This document shows positions 54,086 to 63,352 of a stretch of DNA of 64,000 nucleotides, in pieces (position 1 is the stretch's first letter; each line of letters opens with the position of its first letter). The translations under genes and the position numbers were made by a program. The stretch lies in contig NZ_JABBWV010000002.1 of NCBI RefSeq assembly GCF_012999535.1, forward strand, positions 496,001 through 560,000, read 5' to 3'. The notes beneath the pieces were generated by a model, which saw nothing but the letters and a program-made list of their open reading frames with translations, did not search any database and had not been told where the DNA came from. This stretch comes from Microbispora sp. H11081. GTDB lineage: Bacteria; Actinomycetota; Actinomycetes; Streptosporangiales; Streptosporangiaceae.

Positions 54086-55447
54086 ATGGGCGACAGCATC
54101 CTGATCACCGGAGGCACCGTCATCGACGGGACCGGCGCCGCGCCACGAGCCGGCGAGGCGGTGCTCGTGCGGGGCGACCGGATCGCCGCGCTGGGCGCGG
54201 AGGCGCTCGCCGAAGCCGAGGCGGCCGGAGTGGACGAGCGGATCGACGCGAGCGGGCGCACGGTCATGCCGGGGCTGATCGACGCCCACACCCACCTCAG
54301 CTTCGGCGAGCCGACCGGCAACGACGAGCTCTTCCACCACAGGACGCAGGGCTACAGCTCGATGCTGTCGGCCTACCACGCGCGCAAGGTGCTGCGGGCC
54401 GGGGTGACCGGTGTGCTCGACGCCGACTGCCTGTGGTCCATCGGGGTCGAACTGCGCGACGCGATCGACACCGGCATCGTGGAGGGCCCCCGGATGCGCG
54501 CCGGGGGACAGGCCCTGATGACCATGCTCGGCGGCACGGCCGGCCGGATGATCGCCGACGAGGGCACCACCGGATACGCGACCGTCGTGCACAACCGCGA
54601 CATGATGGTCAAGGAGGTACGGCGCCAGATCAAGTACGGCGTCGACTGGATCAAGATCATGGTCACCGGTCTCATCCCGTCCATGAAGGGTCCGGAGGTC
54701 CAGGTCTGGAGCCTCGACGAGCTCCGCGCCGTCTGCGACACCGCCCACGAGCTGAACACCAAGGTCGTCGCGCACTGCCGCAACTCGTCGAGCACCCGCG
54801 ACGCGGCCAGGGCGGGCGTCGACCTGATCTACCACGCCTCGTACATGGACGACGAGGCGCTCGACGCCGTCGTCGAGTCCGGCAGCGCGCTGTGCCCGAC
54901 GTTCACGCTCCTCGGCAACCTCGCCGACTACGGTGGCAAGATCGGCAGCGCGCCCGAGCTGCTCGACGTGTTCCGCGCCGAGATCGAGGTCACCGCCGCG
55001 CAGATGGCCAAGGCGCACGCCGCAGGCGTGCCGTTCCTCACCGGCTCGGAGACCGGCTTCGCGGTCACCCCCGTCGGTGAGTGGCACGCCCGCGAGCTGG
55101 AGATGTTCGTCCAATACATGGGCATGACGCCGATGGAGGCGATCGTCGCCGCCACCCGCAACGGCGCCTTCGCGCTGCGCATGGAGGGCGAGGTAGGCAC
55201 GCTGGAGACGGGCAGGCTCGCCGACATCCTCGTCGTCGACGGCGACCCGCTGAAGGACGTCACGATCCTGCAGGACCGCACGAGGATCGCCGAGGTGATC
55301 AAGGGCGGGCGGCGGATCGACATCACCACCCCGATCCCCGAACGCCGGATGCGCTCCACCGACCAGGTCCGGTTCCTCGCGTCCTGTCCCCTCACCCGCG
55401 GGCTCGCCCTGACCGAGGAGCAACTGGAGAAGCTGGCCCGTGTCTGA
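54086..55447 (+). CDS. Metal-dependent amidohydrolase (imidazolonepropionase-like)
   Basis: 453 residues, amidohydrolase superfamily TIM barrel with beta-sandwich. Metal and catalytic residues: DAHTHL (His-x-His, about 70-72), a candidate carbamylated Lys in WIKIMVTG, VAHCR and YHASY (two His). The Asp expected in the last strand (usually GTDSG) appears as Glu in FLTGSETGFAV. Similar enzymes are prolidases, Xaa-Pro dipeptidases and imidazolonepropionases. GAGGAGG before the ATG. The stop overlaps the start of the next gene by 8 bp. Substrate unknown. Confidence 0.88.
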   Translation: MGDSILITGGTVIDGTGAAPRAGEAVLVRGDRIAALGAEALAEAEAAGVDERIDASGRTVMPGLIDAHTHLSFGEPTGNDELFHHRTQGYSSMLSAYHARKVLRAGVTGVLDADCLWSIGVELRDAIDTGIVEGPRMRAGGQALMTMLGGTAGRMIADEGTTGYATVVHNRDMMVKEVRRQIKYGVDWIKIMVTGLIPSMKGPEVQVWSLDELRAVCDTAHELNTKVVAHCRNSSSTRDAARAGVDLIYHASYMDDEALDAVVESGSALCPTFTLLGNLADYGGKIGSAPELLDVFRAEIEVTAAQMAKAHAAGVPFLTGSETGFAVTPVGEWHARELEMFVQYMGMTPMEAIVAATRNGAFALRMEGEVGTLETGRLADILVVDGDPLKDVTILQDRTRIAEVIKGGRRIDITTPIPERRMRSTDQVRFLASCPLTRGLALTEEQLEKLARV

Positions 55448-56504
55448 CCCTCGCCCCGCCGCCGGGACCGGCCCGTCGGCCGGCCCGCGCGCGCCGGTGA
55501 TCGACGTGCACGCGCACGCCGTGCTGGAGGTCAGCCTCGGGGCGGCGGGCGCCGCGGGGCCGGAGCTCGGCGTCTCGGCCGACGGCACGCCCTTCTACCG
55601 CGTCGGCGACTACGTCCTGCACGGCGTGCGCTACGCGGGCGGCCCCTTCATGGACGTGGACGTCCGTGTCGCGGCCATGGACGCGGCGGGCATCGACGTG
55701 CAGGTGCTGTCGCCCAACCCGCTCACCTACTTCGACCGGCTGGACACCGGCCCGGCGGTGGCCTTCGCGCGTGCGCACAATGACGCGCTGGCCGAGACGG
55801 TGGCGAAGCACCCGGCGCGGCTGCTCGGCGCCGCCCAGCTGCCGGTGCAGGACGTCGCCGCGTCGATCGCCGAGGCCCGGCGTGCCGTACGCGAACTGGG
55901 ACTGGCGGCCGTGTACGTCGGCACCGACCCCGCCGGGCGCACCCTGGACGACCCGGAGCTCGACCCGCTCTACGAGGCGCTCGTCGACCTGGACGTGCCG
56001 CTGTTCGTCCACCCGTCGCCGCTCGGCCCGGACGGGCCGCCGGCGGACCCCAGGCTCCGGCGCTTCGACCTCGACCTGCTCTTCGGGTTCGCTCGCGACG
56101 AGACGCTCGCCGTGGCCGCGCTGATCTTCGGTGGCGTGCTCGACCGGCACCCCGGCCTGGACGTGTGCGTCTCGCACGGGGGCGGCGCGGCCGCGTTCGT
56201 CGCGGGGCGGTTCGCCCAGGCGGTGGACCGGCGCCCCTGGGCCGGTGCGAGGCTGCGGGAGAACGGGTTCGCGCACTACTACCGCCGCCTGTGGTTCGAC
56301 ACCCACGTGCACGACGAGCTGTCGCTGAGGCTGCTCGCCGAGCACGCGGGCACCGAGCGGCTGGTCTACGGCACCAACTTCGCCGGCTGGGACTCTGGCG
56401 CCCACGAGAGCCAGGGGATCGACCCGGAGATCCTCTCGGCCAACGCCCGCAGGCTCCTGCGCCTGCCCGGCCCTGCCGCCGGGGAGGTCCGGTGCGTGCC
56501 GTAG
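55440..56504 (+). CDS. Amidohydrolase 2 / ACMSD-like protein
   Basis: 354 residues, amidohydrolase_2 family (decarboxylases and hydrolases of carboxylic aromatic or keto acids). VIDVHAHAVLE (His-x-His), FVHPSPLG and VSHGGGAAAF (His residues), and YGTNFAGWDSG at the last strand, where relatives have GTD or GSD, so Asn replaces the metal Asp and the next Asp is shifted. Start GTG at 55440 after GGAGA. Coupled to the previous gene; overlaps the next by 13 bp. Confidence 0.85.
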   Translation: MSDPRPAAGTGPSAGPRAPVIDVHAHAVLEVSLGAAGAAGPELGVSADGTPFYRVGDYVLHGVRYAGGPFMDVDVRVAAMDAAGIDVQVLSPNPLTYFDRLDTGPAVAFARAHNDALAETVAKHPARLLGAAQLPVQDVAASIAEARRAVRELGLAAVYVGTDPAGRTLDDPELDPLYEALVDLDVPLFVHPSPLGPDGPPADPRLRRFDLDLLFGFARDETLAVAALIFGGVLDRHPGLDVCVSHGGGAAAFVAGRFAQAVDRRPWAGARLRENGFAHYYRRLWFDTHVHDELSLRLLAEHAGTERLVYGTNFAGWDSGAHESQGIDPEILSANARRLLRLPGPAAGEVRCVP

Positions 56505-57187
56505 TGCTGTCGGGCGGGCTCACCCACGACTTCCCCGCCACCACGGCCTGTCTGGTGGACCTGCTGTCCGGGCAGGGCCTGTCCGCCGAGGTCCACACCG
56601 ATGTCGACGCGGCCCTGCGCGCTCTGCCGGGTGCGGCGCTGCTGGTGGTGAACGCGCTGCGCTGGACGATGACCGGGCCGGGCACCCCCGCCCGCTACCG
56701 GATGCTCGCCGGAGCTGAGGGCGCGAGCCCGTCCCCGGGCGCCAGGGCCGCGCTGGCGGCCCACCTGGATGCGGGCGGCGGAGTGCTCGGCCTGCACACG
56801 GCGAGCATCTGCTTCGACGACTGGCCGGAGTGGGGGCGGACGCTCGGCGGGGCCTGGGTGTGGGGCCGCTCGCACCACCCGCCGATCGGCCCGGCGGTCG
56901 AGGTGCGGCCGGGCGGCGGGCACGAACTGGTGGACGGCCTCGATCCCTTCACCGTCGTCGACGAGGTGTACGGGGATCTGGACCTGGCGCCGGGGATCGT
57001 CCCGCTGCTGACGGCCCGGCAGCCCGCGGGGCCGGACACCGGCAGCGTGCAGCCTCTGCTGTGGGCCCGCGAGCACGGCGGCGGCCGGGTCGTCTACGAC
57101 GCGCTCGGCCACCACCCGCCGTCGTACGAGGTGCCGGAGCACCACGAGATCCTGCGCCGGGCGGTCCGCTGGACCACGCGCGGCTGA
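56492..57187 (+). CDS. ThuA-like domain protein
   Basis: 231 residues of the ThuA (trehalose utilisation) class-I-glutamine-amidotransferase-like fold: AVVLSGGLTHDFPATTACL (about 4-22), GGGVLGLHTASICFDDWPEW, WGRSHHPPIGPAVEV, and GRVVYDALGHHPPSY near the C-terminus. ThuA-like proteins occur in sugar and glycoside catabolism; none has a clear reaction. Start: GTG at 56492 with GGGGAGG, overlapping the upstream stop by 13 bp. Third gene of the amidohydrolase operon. A tandem repeat follows it. Confidence 0.85.
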   Translation: MRAVVLSGGLTHDFPATTACLVDLLSGQGLSAEVHTDVDAALRALPGAALLVVNALRWTMTGPGTPARYRMLAGAEGASPSPGARAALAAHLDAGGGVLGLHTASICFDDWPEWGRTLGGAWVWGRSHHPPIGPAVEVRPGGGHELVDGLDPFTVVDEVYGDLDLAPGIVPLLTARQPAGPDTGSVQPLLWAREHGGGRVVYDALGHHPPSYEVPEHHEILRRAVRWTTRG

Positions 57188-57238
57188 CCCGCGCGGGTGC
57201 GGACGACGGTGCGCCGCCCCTCGCCGCGACGCACCCCG

Positions 57239-57311
57239 ATCCGGTCAGGCCCCCATCCGGTCAGGCCCCCATCCGGTCAGGCCCGATCCGGTCAGGCCCG
57301 ATCCGCTCAGG
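57239..57311. repeat. Five-copy 15/16-bp tandem repeat
   Basis: ATCCGGTCAGG occurs at 57239, 57255, 57271, 57286 and (as ATCCGCTCAGG) 57301, spaced 16, 16, 15 and 15 bp by C-rich spacers. The last copy covers the stop codon of the SDR gene ending at 57307. Between convergent genes; too short for CRISPR. Confidence 0.9.
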
Positions 57312-58086
57312 ACTCGGCGAAGCCGACGGAGTCGACAGACGCGGGGCGCGGCAGCGAGGCCAGCGTGCTCTTGATCAGGCCGCCGTCGACCGCGAGCGTC
57401 TGGCCGCTGACATAGGCGGACTTCTCCGAGCCGAGGAAGAGCACCGCGGCGGCGACGTCCTCGGCCGAGCCGAGCCGCGCCAGCGGCACCGCGCCCTCGC
57501 GCACCCGCCGCACCTCGGCATCGGCGTAGATGGCGTCCGACATGCCCGCGTGGATCAGCCCGGGAGCCACGCAGTTGACCCGGATGCCGTGCCTGGCCCA
57601 CTCCATCGCCATGTGCTCGGTCAGCCGGACGACGCCGGCCTTGCTGGCCGAGTAGGCGCCCGCGTTCGGGGCCGCAGCGAGGCCGTTGATCGAGGCCAGG
57701 TTGACGATCGCGCCCCCGCCGGCCTCCGCCATCGTCTTCGCGAGCGTCCTGCCGACGATGAACGTACCCGTCAGGTTGACCCGCAGCGCGGCCTCCCACT
57801 CGTCCACCGGGAGGTCGAGCAGCGGGCCGAACCGCACGATGCCGGCGTTGTTCACCACCAGGCGCGGAGGTTCGGGCAGCCGCGCCGCCGCGGCGCGCAC
57901 CGACTCCTCGTCTGAGACGTCGACGGCCGCGCCCAGGCACGCCTCCCCGATGGCGCGGGCCGTCTGCTCGACGGCGTGGCCGTCGATGTCCCACGCGGCG
58001 ACCCGGTAGCCCTCTTTCACCGCGTACTCGGCGATGACGGCTCCGATGCCGTGCGCCGCCCCGGTCACCACGGCCCATTTCGTCAT
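57307..58086 (-). CDS. SDR oxidoreductase
   Basis: 259 residues: TGAAHGIGAVIAEYA (about 8-22), NNAGIVRFGPL, NLASINGL (Ser), YSASKAGVV (Tyr-x3-Lys), and SGQTLAVDGG. Complete classical SDR active site. The last residues (PRPASVDSVGFAES) are encoded next to the tandem repeat and may be variable. GGGGAGAG before the ATG at 58086. Upstream (minus strand) CGTAGTTATAG resembles the cluster box. Confidence 0.9.
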   Translation of the reverse strand: MTKWAVVTGAAHGIGAVIAEYAVKEGYRVAAWDIDGHAVEQTARAIGEACLGAAVDVSDEESVRAAAARLPEPPRLVVNNAGIVRFGPLLDLPVDEWEAALRVNLTGTFIVGRTLAKTMAEAGGGAIVNLASINGLAAAPNAGAYSASKAGVVRLTEHMAMEWARHGIRVNCVAPGLIHAGMSDAIYADAEVRRVREGAVPLARLGSAEDVAAAVLFLGSEKSAYVSGQTLAVDGGLIKSTLASLPRPASVDSVGFAES

Positions 58087-58222
58087 TGCGTCTCTCCCCT
58101 TGTCGGCCTGCCCCGCCAGCTGCCAGAGCGTCGTCATAACTATAACTACGCTAAGGATCGCGGACCTTCATGGCGCGTCCTTTCACGAGCTGTTCACACG
58201 GGGCAACCGGCACGACACACGC

Positions 58223-58963
58223 TCACAGGAGCGCCTGGTACGCCCCGCCGTCGACGGGCACCGCCGCTCCGGTGAGGTACCCGGCCTGCGCCGAGCACAG
58301 GAACGCGACGACCGCGCCCAGATCGGCCGGCTCGCCCAGCCGCCCCGCGGGGACGTCGCCCAGCGGCGGGCTGTCGCCGTACACCTGTGCGACGCGTTCC
58401 GTGCGGTGCAGTCCGGGCTGCACGGAGTTCACCGTGATGCCCTCCGCGGCCACCTCGCGGGCCAGCGTCCGCAGGAAGCCCGTGGCCCCCGCGCGGGCGG
58501 TGTTAGACAGCGCGAGGTTGGGGTACGGCTGCCGCACGCCGAGCGAGGTGATCGCCACGATCCGGCCCCAGCCGTGCTCCCGCATGAAGGGCAGCGCCGC
58601 CAGGGACATCCGGACGACGGCGAGCAGGCTGCGTTCGAGCGCCGGCTGATACGCCTCGGGCGGCGTCCGCGCGATCGTGCCGGGCGGCGGGCCGGGCCCG
58701 TTCACCACCAGGATGTCGAGGCCGCCCAGCAGCGCCGCCGCGTCCTCCACGAAGCCGGCGGCGCCGTCCGGCTCCGCGACGTCGGCGCGCAGCCAGCGCA
58801 CGCCGGGCCCGAGCCGCCCGGCCGCGGCGCGGGCCCGGCCTTCGTCGGAGCCGCAGATCACGACCTGCGCGCCCTCCGCGGCCAGCGCGGCCGCGCTGGC
58901 GTACCCCAGCCCTGCGGTGGCCGCCGCCACGGCCGCGCGGCGCCCCCGGATCCCGAGGTCCAC
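58223..58963 (-). CDS. SDR-fold protein lacking the Tyr-Lys pair
   Basis: 246 residues, SDR fold: VAAATAGLGYASAAALA (cofactor loop), VNGPGPPPGT in place of NNAG, ITSLGV (Ser) and C-terminal TGAAVPVDGG. At the active site the expected Tyr-x3-Lys is LALSNTARAG, so Asn and Arg stand there. A subfamily of SDRs with PGP and SNTARA exists in actinobacteria. May still bind NAD(P). Start: GTG at 58963 with weak SD. Its start lies 60 bp after the ferredoxin stop on the same strand. Confidence 0.8.
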   Translation of the reverse strand: MDLGIRGRRAAVAAATAGLGYASAAALAAEGAQVVICGSDEGRARAAAGRLGPGVRWLRADVAEPDGAAGFVEDAAALLGGLDILVVNGPGPPPGTIARTPPEAYQPALERSLLAVVRMSLAALPFMREHGWGRIVAITSLGVRQPYPNLALSNTARAGATGFLRTLAREVAAEGITVNSVQPGLHRTERVAQVYGDSPPLGDVPAGRLGEPADLGAVVAFLCSAQAGYLTGAAVPVDGGAYQALL

Positions 58964-59023
58964 GGCTACGGCCCCGGCCTCATGGCGGGGCGCCCGCCAG
59001 AACGCTCCGCCGCCACGGCCCGC

Positions 59024-59242
59024 TCAGTGGACATCGATCTCCTCGTCTCCGTCGAAGACGCGGACGGCGCCGGAGGGGCAGTCGCGGGCGATGGCGAAGA
59101 TCTGCTCGTCGGCCGGCCGCGGCCCGCCGGGGACCAGTTCGACGATCTCGTCATCGTCGAACCGGAACACCTCCGGCGACTCGGCCACGCACCTGCCGGA
59201 GCTGATGCACAGGTCCCGCTGCAACTCGATCCGATACGTCAC
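59024..59242 (-). CDS. 3Fe-4S-type ferredoxin for P450
   Basis: 72 residues. Cys18 CISSGRC and a distal CPSGA give the C-x5-C-xn-C-P pattern of single-cluster 3Fe-4S ferredoxins that feed electrons to actinobacterial P450s. Start GTG at 59242 in the P450 stop (GTGA), so made together with the P450 encoded at 59239-60459. No ferredoxin reductase is in the window. Confidence 0.9.
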   Translation of the reverse strand: MTYRIELQRDLCISSGRCVAESPEVFRFDDDEIVELVPGGPRPADEQIFAIARDCPSGAVRVFDGDEEIDVH

Positions 59243-60459
59243 TCGTCCCCTCCGAACAGGACCGGGTAGGAGCCCCAGTAGGGCCGCTGGGTGTTGGCGT
59301 CGCGCTGCGGCGGGTTGTCGGGGTCGCGGCGCACCCGCGCCGCGAACATCCGCTGGACCACGCCGGTGACCAGGCCGAACAGGTGCTCGTCCGGATCCGC
59401 GCCGACCCGCTGCACGACTCCGGCGGCCAGGTCCTGGCCGATGCACACGTGCATTCCGGCGGCGAAGCTCAACCCGAAGGGAGCGACGTTCGCGGGGAGC
59501 GTGCGGTGCGGGTCGAACTCGGCGGCGTCCGGGCCGAAGACCTCAGGGTCGCGGTTGACAGCCTGCAGGTCGATCACCACGGTCGCGCCCTCGGGGATCT
59601 CGACGCCCGAGCGCAGCGAGACCGGCGCCAGGGCGCGCCGCCGGCCGATCGGGCTCGACGGGTTGAGGCGCACGGTCTCGTGCACGCAGCGCTGGACGAA
59701 CAGCGGGTCGGTGGCGGCGAGCCCGGTGTCCTCCGGGTGCGCCTCGATCCAGCCCAGGATGTGGTCGACCGAGCGGACGAACGCCGTGGCGCTGGTGTGG
59801 GCGCCGGCCAGCAGGAAGAACGCGACCTCCCTGCGGATCACCTCGGGCGGCAGCCGCAGCTCGCCGGTGTGGCGCAGCAGGGTGGTGAGCACGTCGCTGG
59901 GGACGTCGGCGTCCTCACCGGCGGCCTCCCGCTCCAGCAGTTCGGTGCGGCGGGCGATGGAGGGGGCCAGGAACTCCGCGTCCCAGTCCTCCAGCGCCTG
60001 CGCGATCACGCGCCGCTGCGCCGCCTTGGCCTTCGTGGAGTGCGCGAGCGTGGCGCCCTCGATGAACCTCATCATGTAGGCGTAGAGCCGCCGGCTCTCC
60101 TCGGCGGTGCCCTCCGGGCGGTCGACGCCCGCGGTCAGCGCGGCGAGGTTGAGCATCAGCTCGTGTCCGAGGTGCACCAGGTCGACGCGGCCCTCCGCCT
60201 GGTACGGGGCCAGGGTCTGCTCGATCACCCCGGGGAACAGCTCGCGTTCGTAGCGCTCGAAGACCTCGCGCCGGAACATCCGGTTCTCCACCCGGCGCCG
60301 GGACCTGTGCTCTTCGCCGTGCAGGTTCACCAGAACGTCGGCCATCACGACCTCGCCCTCGTCGTAGAGGGACTGGCGCAGGTCCTTGCTGCGATAGGCG
60401 TCCTTGGCGTCGGCGAAAGTGGTGAGGACGATGGTGGTCTCTTCGGCGACGGCTGTCAT
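59239..60459 (-). CDS. Cytochrome P450 (paralogue 1)
   Basis: 406 residues, heme monooxygenase. Heme motif FAAGMHVCIG with ligand Cys339, E261-x-x-R264 (ETVR), helix C HRSRRRVENRMF (about 51-62). The I-helix motif is AGAHTSA with His221 where Asp/Glu normally precedes Thr, unusual. The N-terminus is short. CGGAGGAG before the ATG at 60459. Paralogue of the divergent P450 at 60654 (shared LYDEGxVVMAD, RRRVENRxFRR, CVHETxRLxPxSP). Coupled to a ferredoxin gene. Substrate unknown. Confidence 0.92.
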   Translation of the reverse strand: MTAVAEETTIVLTTFADAKDAYRSKDLRQSLYDEGEVVMADVLVNLHGEEHRSRRRVENRMFRREVFERYERELFPGVIEQTLAPYQAEGRVDLVHLGHELMLNLAALTAGVDRPEGTAEESRRLYAYMMRFIEGATLAHSTKAKAAQRRVIAQALEDWDAEFLAPSIARRTELLEREAAGEDADVPSDVLTTLLRHTGELRLPPEVIRREVAFFLLAGAHTSATAFVRSVDHILGWIEAHPEDTGLAATDPLFVQRCVHETVRLNPSSPIGRRRALAPVSLRSGVEIPEGATVVIDLQAVNRDPEVFGPDAAEFDPHRTLPANVAPFGLSFAAGMHVCIGQDLAAGVVQRVGADPDEHLFGLVTGVVQRMFAARVRRDPDNPPQRDANTQRPYWGSYPVLFGGDE

Positions 60460-60549
60460 GTCGACTCGCTCCTCCGTTGGCGCCGACCGGGTCGGGGGAC
60501 ACCCGGTCGCCACTGAGGGTCTCGTGACGCGCTAAGCGGAGTCAAGACC

Positions 60550-60633
60550 CTAACGACGAGCGGGGCAGGCATTAGCGCCACCAGGATCTTTTCTCGAACC
60601 AGTGTCCGCTGATAGCGTCGTTAGCGTTCTAAC
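60550..60633. promoter_or_regulatory. Divergent P450 promoter boxes
   Basis: In the 194-bp region between two P450 starts: CTAACGACG (60550-60558, the box on the minus strand), CGTCGTTAG (60616-60624) and the perfect palindrome GTTAGCGTTCTAAC (60620-60633) overlapping it. The second box sits 38 bp before the start of the plus-strand P450 gene. Confidence 0.55.
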
Positions 60634-60653
60634 CTCGTGAGCTCAGGGAGCGC

Positions 60654-61904
60654 GTGGCGATGACGACGATCACCCTTGACGGCTACGCCGACGTACGGGA
60701 GGCCTTCCGGCTGCGCGACCTGAAACAGGCGCTCTACGACGAGGGCGGGGTCGTGATGGCCGACTGCCTTCTGGTGCTGCACGGTGAGGACCACCGCGTA
60801 CGCCGCAGGGTGGAGAACCGGCTGTTCCGCCGCGGCACGTTCCGGCACTGGGAGCGCGAGTTCCTGCGCGACGTCGTACGGGACACGCTGGCGCCGTTCG
60901 CAGCGGAAGGCCGCGCGGACCTGGTCGAGCTCGGCTACCGCACGATCATGAGTCTGACCGCGCTGGTCGCGGGCGTCGACCGGCCCACCGGCGGCGCGGA
61001 CGAGGCGGACGCGCTCTACCGCTACGCGAAGAAGTTCTCCGAGGGCGCCACCCTGGTGCACACCACCCGCGACCCGGAGACCGTACGGGCCGAGGTACGT
61101 GCGGCGCTCGAGGAGTTCGACGCGACGTTCCTGCGGCCCTCCATGGCCCGCCGCCGCGAGCTGCTGGACCGGCACGCGGCGGGCGAGCTGAGCGAGCAGG
61201 ACCTGCCCCGCGACGTGCTCACTGGACTGCTGCGCCACCAGGACGAGCTCGGCGTCGACCACGAGATCCTGCTCCGCGAATGCGCCTTCTACCTGCAGGC
61301 GGGCTCGCACAGCACCGCCGACGCGTTCACGCACTCGGCCGACGAGTTCTTCGCCTGGCTCCGCCGCGACCCGGCCGCGGCGGGGAAGGCGCTCGACGAC
61401 CCGGTCCTGCTCCAGCGCTGCGTGCACGAGACCCTGCGCCTGCACCCGGCCAGCCCCGTCGCGCGGCGCCGGGCGCTCGCCCCGGCCGTGCTGCGCGGCG
61501 GCACCGAGATCCCCGAGGGCGCGGTCGTCGTGCTGGACATCGCGGCGGCCAACCGCGACCCGCGGGTGTTCGAGCGGCCGGACGAGTTCGACCCGCTGCG
61601 CGAGGTCCCGGCCGGCGTCCCCAGGTGGGGCCACGCCTTCGGCGGGGGCATGCACGCCTGCATCGGCACCGAGCTCGCCGGCGGCGTCCCCGAGGTGGAC
61701 AGTGCGGTGGTGGACGGCCCGGTGGCGGACGGTGCGGCGGCGGACGGTGCGGAGCAGGAGCACGAGCGGGTGCTCGGCACCGTCACGCTCATGCTGTCGG
61801 CGCTGCTCGCCGCCGGCGCGAGGTCCGACCCGCAGCGGCCGCCGCGGCGGGACCCGAACTCCTCGCGGGACCACTTCGCGTCCTATCCGGTGGTGTTCGG
61901 ATGA
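60654..61904 (+). CDS. Cytochrome P450 (paralogue 2)
   Basis: 416 residues from GTG at 60654 (414 from ATG at 60660; GGGAG suits either). Heme motif FGGGMHACIG with Cys336, ETLR (E259, R262), I-helix AGSHSTA with His219 instead of the acid. After the Cys motif a low-complexity insertion (VVDGPVADGAAADGAEQEHE; tandem 15-bp repeats near 61705-61750) is absent from paralogue 1. Divergent from the ferredoxin-linked P450. Could use the same ferredoxin. Confidence 0.92.
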   Translation: MAMTTITLDGYADVREAFRLRDLKQALYDEGGVVMADCLLVLHGEDHRVRRRVENRLFRRGTFRHWEREFLRDVVRDTLAPFAAEGRADLVELGYRTIMSLTALVAGVDRPTGGADEADALYRYAKKFSEGATLVHTTRDPETVRAEVRAALEEFDATFLRPSMARRRELLDRHAAGELSEQDLPRDVLTGLLRHQDELGVDHEILLRECAFYLQAGSHSTADAFTHSADEFFAWLRRDPAAAGKALDDPVLLQRCVHETLRLHPASPVARRRALAPAVLRGGTEIPEGAVVVLDIAAANRDPRVFERPDEFDPLREVPAGVPRWGHAFGGGMHACIGTELAGGVPEVDSAVVDGPVADGAAADGAEQEHERVLGTVTLMLSALLAAGARSDPQRPPRRDPNSSRDHFASYPVVFG

Positions 61905-61997
61905 GGCCGCCCACCGGGTGACCGGGCGACTCCTCGCCGCGGCGCGCGCGAGGGACGCGGCCACGGCGGATCCGGCGGAGGAGCAGGGCGAACGCGA

Positions 61998-62027
61998 GGG
62001 CCCGGCCGCGATGTCACGGCCGGGCCC
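61998..62027. terminator. Bidirectional terminator
   Basis: Perfect 11-bp stem with an 8-nt loop (61998-62008 with 62017-62027) between the convergent P450 and FAD-subunit genes. Confidence 0.7.
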
Positions 62028-62066
62028 CCGACGTCCCCCGGAACCCGGGCGCGGTGGCCCGGGCGG

Positions 62067-62884
<818 letters not shown>

Positions 62885-62888
<4 letters not shown>

Positions 62889-63352
62889 CGCGCGCCTCCG
62901 TTCGCGGCCGCCCACCGGACCGACTCGACGATCATCTGATAGCCGGTGCACCGGCACATGTTGCCCTTCAGCCCATTGCGTATCTCCTGCTCCGTCGGGT
63001 CGGGCCGTTCGGCGAGCAGCGCGGTGGCGGCCATGACCATGCCCGGCGTGCAGAACCCGCACTGCAGGCCGTGACACTGCCGGAAGCCCTCCTGCACCGG
63101 TGACAGCCCGTCCTCCCCGGCCAGCCCCTCGATCGTGGTGACCGCGCGGCCGTCGGCCTGCGCGGCCAGGACGGTGCAGGACTTGACGGCCACGCCGTCG
63201 AGCAGCACCGTGCAGGCTCCGCAACTGGAGGTGTCGCAGCCGATGTGGGTCCCGGTCAGGGACAGCGTGTCGCGCAGGAAGTGGACGAGCAGCAGCCGGG
63301 GCTCCACCTCCCGGGTGTGCGGCTGTCCGTTGACGGTGATCTCAACGCGCAT
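62885..63352 (-). CDS. Molybdenum hydroxylase 2Fe-2S subunit (CoxS-like)
   Basis: 155 residues with two [2Fe-2S] clusters. Plant-type cluster: [23 protein letters not shown]-terminal cluster: CGFCTPGM and CRCTGY. All eight Cys are present. Its start overlaps the large-subunit stop by 11 bp. Carries electrons from the Mo site to FAD. Confidence 0.95.

Noticed and set aside
57239-57311. CRISPR array
   Set aside because: Repeats are 11 bp with 4-5 bp C-rich spacers of the same sequence; no unique spacers and no cas genes.
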